Assembly (NCBI RefSeq): GCF_000382145.1
Contig: NZ_KB907631.1
Coordinates: 1-64,000, forward strand
Direction of reading: 5' to 3'
Origin: Psychrobacter lutiphocae DSM 21542
GTDB taxonomy: Bacteria > Pseudomonadota > Gammaproteobacteria > Pseudomonadales > Moraxellaceae
Length of the DNA stretch: 64,000 bases
This document shows positions 59,732-64,000 of the stretch, one piece after another (position 1 is the first letter of the stretch; each line of letters begins with the position of its first letter). Made by a program: the position numbers and the translations under genes. Below the pieces are notes generated by a model. It had not been told where the DNA came from, did no database searches, and saw only the letters and a program-made list of their open reading frames with translations.

Positions 59732-62698
59732 CTAAGCCCGCTGCAATCGCAGCGCATTTACTACTACCACAAATGAGCTTAATGACATTCCAATAGCAGC
59801 AAGCCATGGTGGTACATAGCCAAACGCTGCAGGCAACAATACCAAAGAATTGTAGCTAATTGCCCAGTGTATGTTTTGCTTGATAATCTTATGTGCTTTG
59901 TCAGCCACACGCTTGGCATCATATACAGCAGAGATCGTACCATTTAAAATTACACTATCACTAGACACTTGCGCCAAATCAGCTGCGCCTGCAATGGCAG
60001 TAGATATATTAGCTGCTGCCAATACAGGGGCATCATTAATGCCATCACCAACCATCATCACCACATGGCCTTGCTGTTGTAGCTGCTTAATATGATTCAC
60101 CTTATCTTTCGGTGATAGCCCAGTATACACCTGATTGATACCTAGCTGATCAGCGACTAGATGTGCGTGACTACTCGGATCTCCTGTCAAAATTAGTGGC
60201 TGTATCTGCAACGCTTGTAGCTTTGCAATCATTTGTGCTGCCCCCTCACGCACACTGTCATTGAAGTAGTACAATGCGACTGGTTCCCAGCGTTCTAAGG
60301 GTTGCGGCAAATTTGACAATTTTGTGTTATGCAGGCCATCCTCATGATACGTACTAGGATTGACACAGCGAGCCAACATCACTGCGGTACTGGCCTGCTG
60401 CTGCTTCAATGCCTGCTCTAAATCAAAATCAAGTACTTGTCCATTAAGTGCAAACTCGATATGACCCAAACGATATTTGAAGCCATCTCCTTCATCAGCT
60501 ACTACCGCCTCAACACCACCTGCAGTATGATGTACTAAGCCGCTGACCTTTGGCAGATGCAACTGATATGCCGCATCTAATAGCGCTGTGGCTATTGGGT
60601 GACGGCTGCCTACCTCTAAGGCGGCAGCTATTGCTAATAAGTTATCTTTATCCGCTAAAGGTGAGTCCTTACCCTTCGTCATCGCATCTATATAGAGCAA
60701 ATTGGGCTTACCATAAGTTAAAGTTCCCGTTTTATCAAAGGCTACATGGGTAATTTCTGCTAACGTCTGGATAGTGTGACCACGGGTGGTCAAAAAACCA
60801 TAACTTGCCAGCCTGTTGGTTGAAACCGTCAAGGCGATCGGCGTTGCTAGTGACAAGGCACAAGGACAGGTGGCTACCAATACCGCAACTGTTGCCCATA
60901 AAGCTTGTGACGGATCTACAAAGAACCAACCGATAAACACAAATACCGACAGCACCAAAATACGTGCTACAAACCAGCGTGCCCACTTATCCGCTTGCTC
61001 AGCAACTTTTGGCTTTTCACTCATTGCCCGATTCATTAATCTATCAATCAACGCAATTTGACTATCTTCTGGCAAGGCAGTAACTATCATAATAAATGGC
61101 TGACTGTCATTTTGTGAGCCACCTATAATGTGTTCACCTCTGTGCTTGACAATAAGCAAGCTTTCGCCAGTTAATAGGCTTTGTGACACAGTCGCTGTTT
61201 CGCTACACAAGATACCATCAGCCACAACCTCACTACCCGCTTCAATCATAATGACATCGCCTATATTTAGTGATTGGGCGGTGACAATGTCGCTATTTGG
61301 TGTAAGTTTTTGGGCTTGGTCAGAGCTGCTATTCGCCAAAGCTAACTTCTGTTTTTTATCATCAATTCGTTTATGACGACGCACATTATGTATTTTATCA
61401 CCGTAATGAGCTAACTGCGTCAATTGCTCAGTGCTCAAGGCCATTGGGGCGGCATCTGTCTCTAACAACTCAATATCATCTATCTGTTGTCGTCCAGCTT
61501 CATCTCTATGAACATAAGCAGCATGGACATTGGCAACGTCTTCTTTATGATCAGTCTTGTCTAGGGCTTGAATATCAGCAACGAATTGTGGTGCAAAATC
61601 AATACGCTGCACTAAGGTCGGCTCAACCACTACCAAGTCATTTGCCATATTGGCCGCCTTTAAACGCGCATTATGCTCAATATAGCGTCCTGCCAACAGG
61701 AAAAACACAAACATGCTGACCGAATCATAGTAGGTTTCTCCGCCACCGCTAATAGTAGCGTACAAGCTGGCAAAAAAAGTCACTATCAGGGCAATACTGA
61801 CTGGCACATCCATATTTACCTGACGTACTTTGACCGCAGACCAAGCAGAAGTGAAAAAAGGCACTGCACAATAAAAAAATACTGGCACACTGACAAATAA
61901 CGATACCCAGCGCAAAAAGTCACGTTGCTCAACCAACATACCGCTATAACTTGTGTAGTTACCAAAGTACATACCCACTGCAAACATCATGGCCTGCATT
62001 GCTCCCAAAGCAGCAATGCCTAAGCGTATCAGCATGGTTTTGTTATGACGTGCTAGCATCGCTTCATGGGTATCTTGTCGATACGGCTTCGCGTCATAAC
62101 CTATTTGGTTGACAGTGGCCAGAATATCGCTAATGGGCAACTTATTTTCATCCCAAATGACCCGCATACGCTGATTCGTTAAATTCACCTGACAGGTTTC
62201 TACCCCATCTAGCTCATATAACCGAGACTCAATCAACCAGGTACAAGCTGCGCAGCGCAAGTTATTCACTGACAGCTCCGCTACCGATTTACCCTCTGAC
62301 TCATAGACAAATTGTGACTTAATCTCTTCATGATCATATGCCTGCAACCGCTCTAATTGAGTCGGCAAGCTGGCTGTGCGGTTGATCTCTGATCGGTCTA
62401 AATAATATTGCTCTAACCCAGCCTCGACGATACTCTCTGCTGCCAACTGACAGCCAAGACAGCACATTAAGCGTGATTCACCTAACACATAGGCTCGAAA
62501 AGGTGGATCTGGAACGGGCTCAGCACAGTGAAAACAATGCCCTTCTGGTGGTAATACCAAGTCGGTAAGATCCTCTGGTAAATAGGAGTAACCTGACTTC
62601 GTAGCAGTTTGTTGCTGAGATGAGTTTGGTAAATTAGAAGCAGGTGAATTAGTATTATCTTTGGAATGGGTCATCATATTATTCACAATCAGTGACAC
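59732..62698 (-). CDS. Copper-transporting P-type ATPase, CcoI/FixI type
   Basis: A 988-residue ATPase. N-terminal Cys-rich domain (HCFHC at about 57 and CCLGCQ at about 80), then HMA with CAACTW at about 148, about eight membrane helices, the CPC metal site in ATCPCALSLATPIAL, the phosphorylation site DKTGT and GDGINDAP. This arrangement is that of CcoI/FixI, which exports copper for cbb3 oxidase assembly. An unusual insertion of about 115 residues (after the VVEPTLVQRI stretch, before GDVIMIEAG) lies in the actuator domain. Start is GTG here; ATGs at codons 8 and 9 are alternatives. cco genes are not in the window. Confidence 0.9.
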   Translation of the reverse strand: MSLIVNNMMTHSKDNTNSPASNLPNSSQQQTATKSGYSYLPEDLTDLVLPPEGHCFHCAEPVPDPPFRAYVLGESRLMCCLGCQLAAESIVEAGLEQYYLDRSEINRTASLPTQLERLQAYDHEEIKSQFVYESEGKSVAELSVNNLRCAACTWLIESRLYELDGVETCQVNLTNQRMRVIWDENKLPISDILATVNQIGYDAKPYRQDTHEAMLARHNKTMLIRLGIAALGAMQAMMFAVGMYFGNYTSYSGMLVEQRDFLRWVSLFVSVPVFFYCAVPFFTSAWSAVKVRQVNMDVPVSIALIVTFFASLYATISGGGETYYDSVSMFVFFLLAGRYIEHNARLKAANMANDLVVVEPTLVQRIDFAPQFVADIQALDKTDHKEDVANVHAAYVHRDEAGRQQIDDIELLETDAAPMALSTEQLTQLAHYGDKIHNVRRHKRIDDKKQKLALANSSSDQAQKLTPNSDIVTAQSLNIGDVIMIEAGSEVVADGILCSETATVSQSLLTGESLLIVKHRGEHIIGGSQNDSQPFIMIVTALPEDSQIALIDRLMNRAMSEKPKVAEQADKWARWFVARILVLSVFVFIGWFFVDPSQALWATVAVLVATCPCALSLATPIALTVSTNRLASYGFLTTRGHTIQTLAEITHVAFDKTGTLTYGKPNLLYIDAMTKGKDSPLADKDNLLAIAAALEVGSRHPIATALLDAAYQLHLPKVSGLVHHTAGGVEAVVADEGDGFKYRLGHIEFALNGQVLDFDLEQALKQQQASTAVMLARCVNPSTYHEDGLHNTKLSNLPQPLERWEPVALYYFNDSVREGAAQMIAKLQALQIQPLILTGDPSSHAHLVADQLGINQVYTGLSPKDKVNHIKQLQQQGHVVMMVGDGINDAPVLAAANISTAIAGAADLAQVSSDSVILNGTISAVYDAKRVADKAHKIIKQNIHWAISYNSLVLLPAAFGYVPPWLAAIGMSLSSFVVVVNALRLQRA

Positions 62699-62947
62699 AG
62701 TTAAGGGATAAAGCTCAGCCTATTGTACCAGTTATAGTAGATTCAATAATGCCATCTTAGTCTTGGCAGCCAACCGTCATTGCTCGTATGTTACACATTT
62801 ATCAATACTGTGGTAGCAAAATGTGAAAAAGCAATGAAAAGTAGCTGTGTTAGCACTATATAGGCAGACAATGACGGCAATTACATTGAAAATAAAGTGG
62901 TTTTACGTCATTATAATCGAGTCTTTTTTTATGTTGGTAAAACTATC

Positions 62948-64000
62948 GTGCATCACAACCCATCAAATAACACACCCAAACACATAAAGCTAAAACCTGT
63001 GACCACAAATAACCTACACACAAACCATCTGCCCAGCCCACAGCAGCAACAGGGGCGGTCATTTTTTAGCTTTATTTTGCTCATTATTATTATCGTAGGC
63101 ATGCTCATCTTAGCCATGTATCTGATCAAGCAAGATAGAGTCATTACCACGAAGTTTGAAGGTAAACGCTGGAATATCCCTGCCAAAGTTTACTCACAGC
63201 CCCTTGAATTATATCAAGGCGCACCGCTGACGACAAAAAACTTAGATACTTGGCTAAACCTGTTAAATTATCAATCCAGTTCCAACTATGACCGTACAGG
63301 TACGTATAATAAGTCTTCTGGGCAATACATTATTCACACCCGTGGCTTTCGTTATAGCGCTAATGATGTTGATCCAGAACAAGTCATCAAACTCAAAATT
63401 GAAAACTCAAAAATTACCAGTATCCAAAGCACTCAGCCTAATGCTACTGGCATAGTACGTATTGAACCAGCAACCATAGGTGGTATTTATCCAGATAATA
63501 ATGAAGACCGTATTGTCTTGCCTATTGCAGAAATTCCACAGCCATTAATTGATGCACTGATTGCCACCGAAGATCGTAGTTTTTATCAACATAAAGGCGT
63601 ATCACTAAAAGGCATCGCTCGTGCCATTTATAACAACTTGCAAGGTGGCTCAATGCAAGGCGGCTCAACCATCACCCAGCAGTTGGTAAAAAACTTCTTT
63701 TTAAATTCAGATCGTACCTTCAAACGTAAAGCCAATGAAGCTGTAATGGCGATACTACTTGAGCTACATTATGATAAAAATGAAATCCTACAAACCTATT
63801 TAAATGAAATTAACCTAGGTCAAAATGGCAATCGCTCAATTAATGGTTTTGGCTTGGCATCTCAGTTTTATTTTAACAAACCATTAAAAGAGCTTCGCAT
63901 TGATCAGCAAGCTATGCTAGTAGGACTGGCCAAAGGTACCAGTTATTACAATCCTCGCCGCAATCCAGAACGGGCTTTAACCAGGCGTAACACTGTATTG
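62948..64000 (+). CDS. mrcB: Penicillin-binding protein 1B (partial, runs off the window)
   Basis: The first 351 codons of a class A PBP. A short cytoplasmic Gln/Asn-rich tail precedes a membrane anchor (about residues 40-61, FSFILLIIIIVGMLILAMYLI), then a UB2H-like segment (WNIPAKVYSQPLEL...) and the glycosyltransferase domain with catalytic EDRSFYQHKGVSLKGIARA and GGSTITQQLVKNFF. UB2H points to PBP1B rather than 1A. GTG at 62948 is chosen as start; there is no better ATG in frame. The transpeptidase domain is outside the window. Divergent from the copper ATPase. Confidence 0.9.
   Translation, partial: MHHNPSNNTPKHIKLKPVTTNNLHTNHLPSPQQQQGRSFFSFILLIIIIVGMLILAMYLIKQDRVITTKFEGKRWNIPAKVYSQPLELYQGAPLTTKNLDTWLNLLNYQSSSNYDRTGTYNKSSGQYIIHTRGFRYSANDVDPEQVIKLKIENSKITSIQSTQPNATGIVRIEPATIGGIYPDNNEDRIVLPIAEIPQPLIDALIATEDRSFYQHKGVSLKGIARAIYNNLQGGSMQGGSTITQQLVKNFFLNSDRTFKRKANEAVMAILLELHYDKNEILQTYLNEINLGQNGNRSINGFGLASQFYFNKPLKELRIDQQAMLVGLAKGTSYYNPRRNPERALTRRNTVL

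Overview
The window looks like a chromosomal segment of a Moraxellaceae gammaproteobacterium, most likely Psychrobacter. The grounds are AT-rich spacers, the ihfB-rpsA-cmk block, long-form GAPDH, a fused MutT/TenI protein beside Fur-controlled hemP, and Q/S-rich extensions on envelope proteins. This genus call is inference from protein character; no 16S gene is present. No rRNA, tRNA, CRISPR array or prophage was seen.

Layout. 1-10 kb: a Nif3-like protein, two lytic transglycosylases (one with eight LysM domains), a small exported protein and a CorC-type transporter. 9.7-24.8 kb: a housekeeping run on the minus strand: ihfB, rpsA, cmk, tadA, ung, clpA, clpS, a DUF6776 protein, argC, hemE, proB, obgE. 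25-29.4 kb: long-form gap, a 59-residue exported mini-protein, the Nudix/TenI fusion, and hemP under a Fur box. 29.8-38.9 kb: tamB and an unusually long tamA, the outer-membrane translocation and assembly pair. 39.5-40.8 kb: an MFS transporter. 41.1-46.5 kb: an accessory island. 46.9-64 kb: core genes again (DUF389 protein, alaS, lysC, csrA, hopJ-like, DUF1315, nadK, BI-1/YccA, a CcoI-type copper ATPase, and the start of PBP1B).

The island mixes remnants of at least two mobilizable replicons (a frameshifted MobA/MobL relaxase, a TraD/MobC-like gene with a candidate oriT, and the tail of a different relaxase) with secreted-toxin material. That material is a PAAR-like (DUF4150) effector with its membrane-anchored putative immunity gene, a second diverged immunity copy behind a duplicated effector tail, an orphan toxin-like C-terminal domain with its own acidic partner, and an IS256-type transposase stub. 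No type VI secretion structural genes lie in the window.

The most striking signal is a 102-bp mobile repeat present six times, always exactly 102 bp, with TACC/GGTA ends and a perfect 3-bp TAA/TTA target duplication. An unoccupied version of one target exists at the start of the window. Because 102+3=105 is a multiple of three, insertions keep reading frame, and one copy is translated inside the DUF389 protein. Two further dispersed repeat families, a possible third MITE, a 12-copy 17-bp array and many 14-27 bp intergenic duplications show that spacers here are unusually dynamic.
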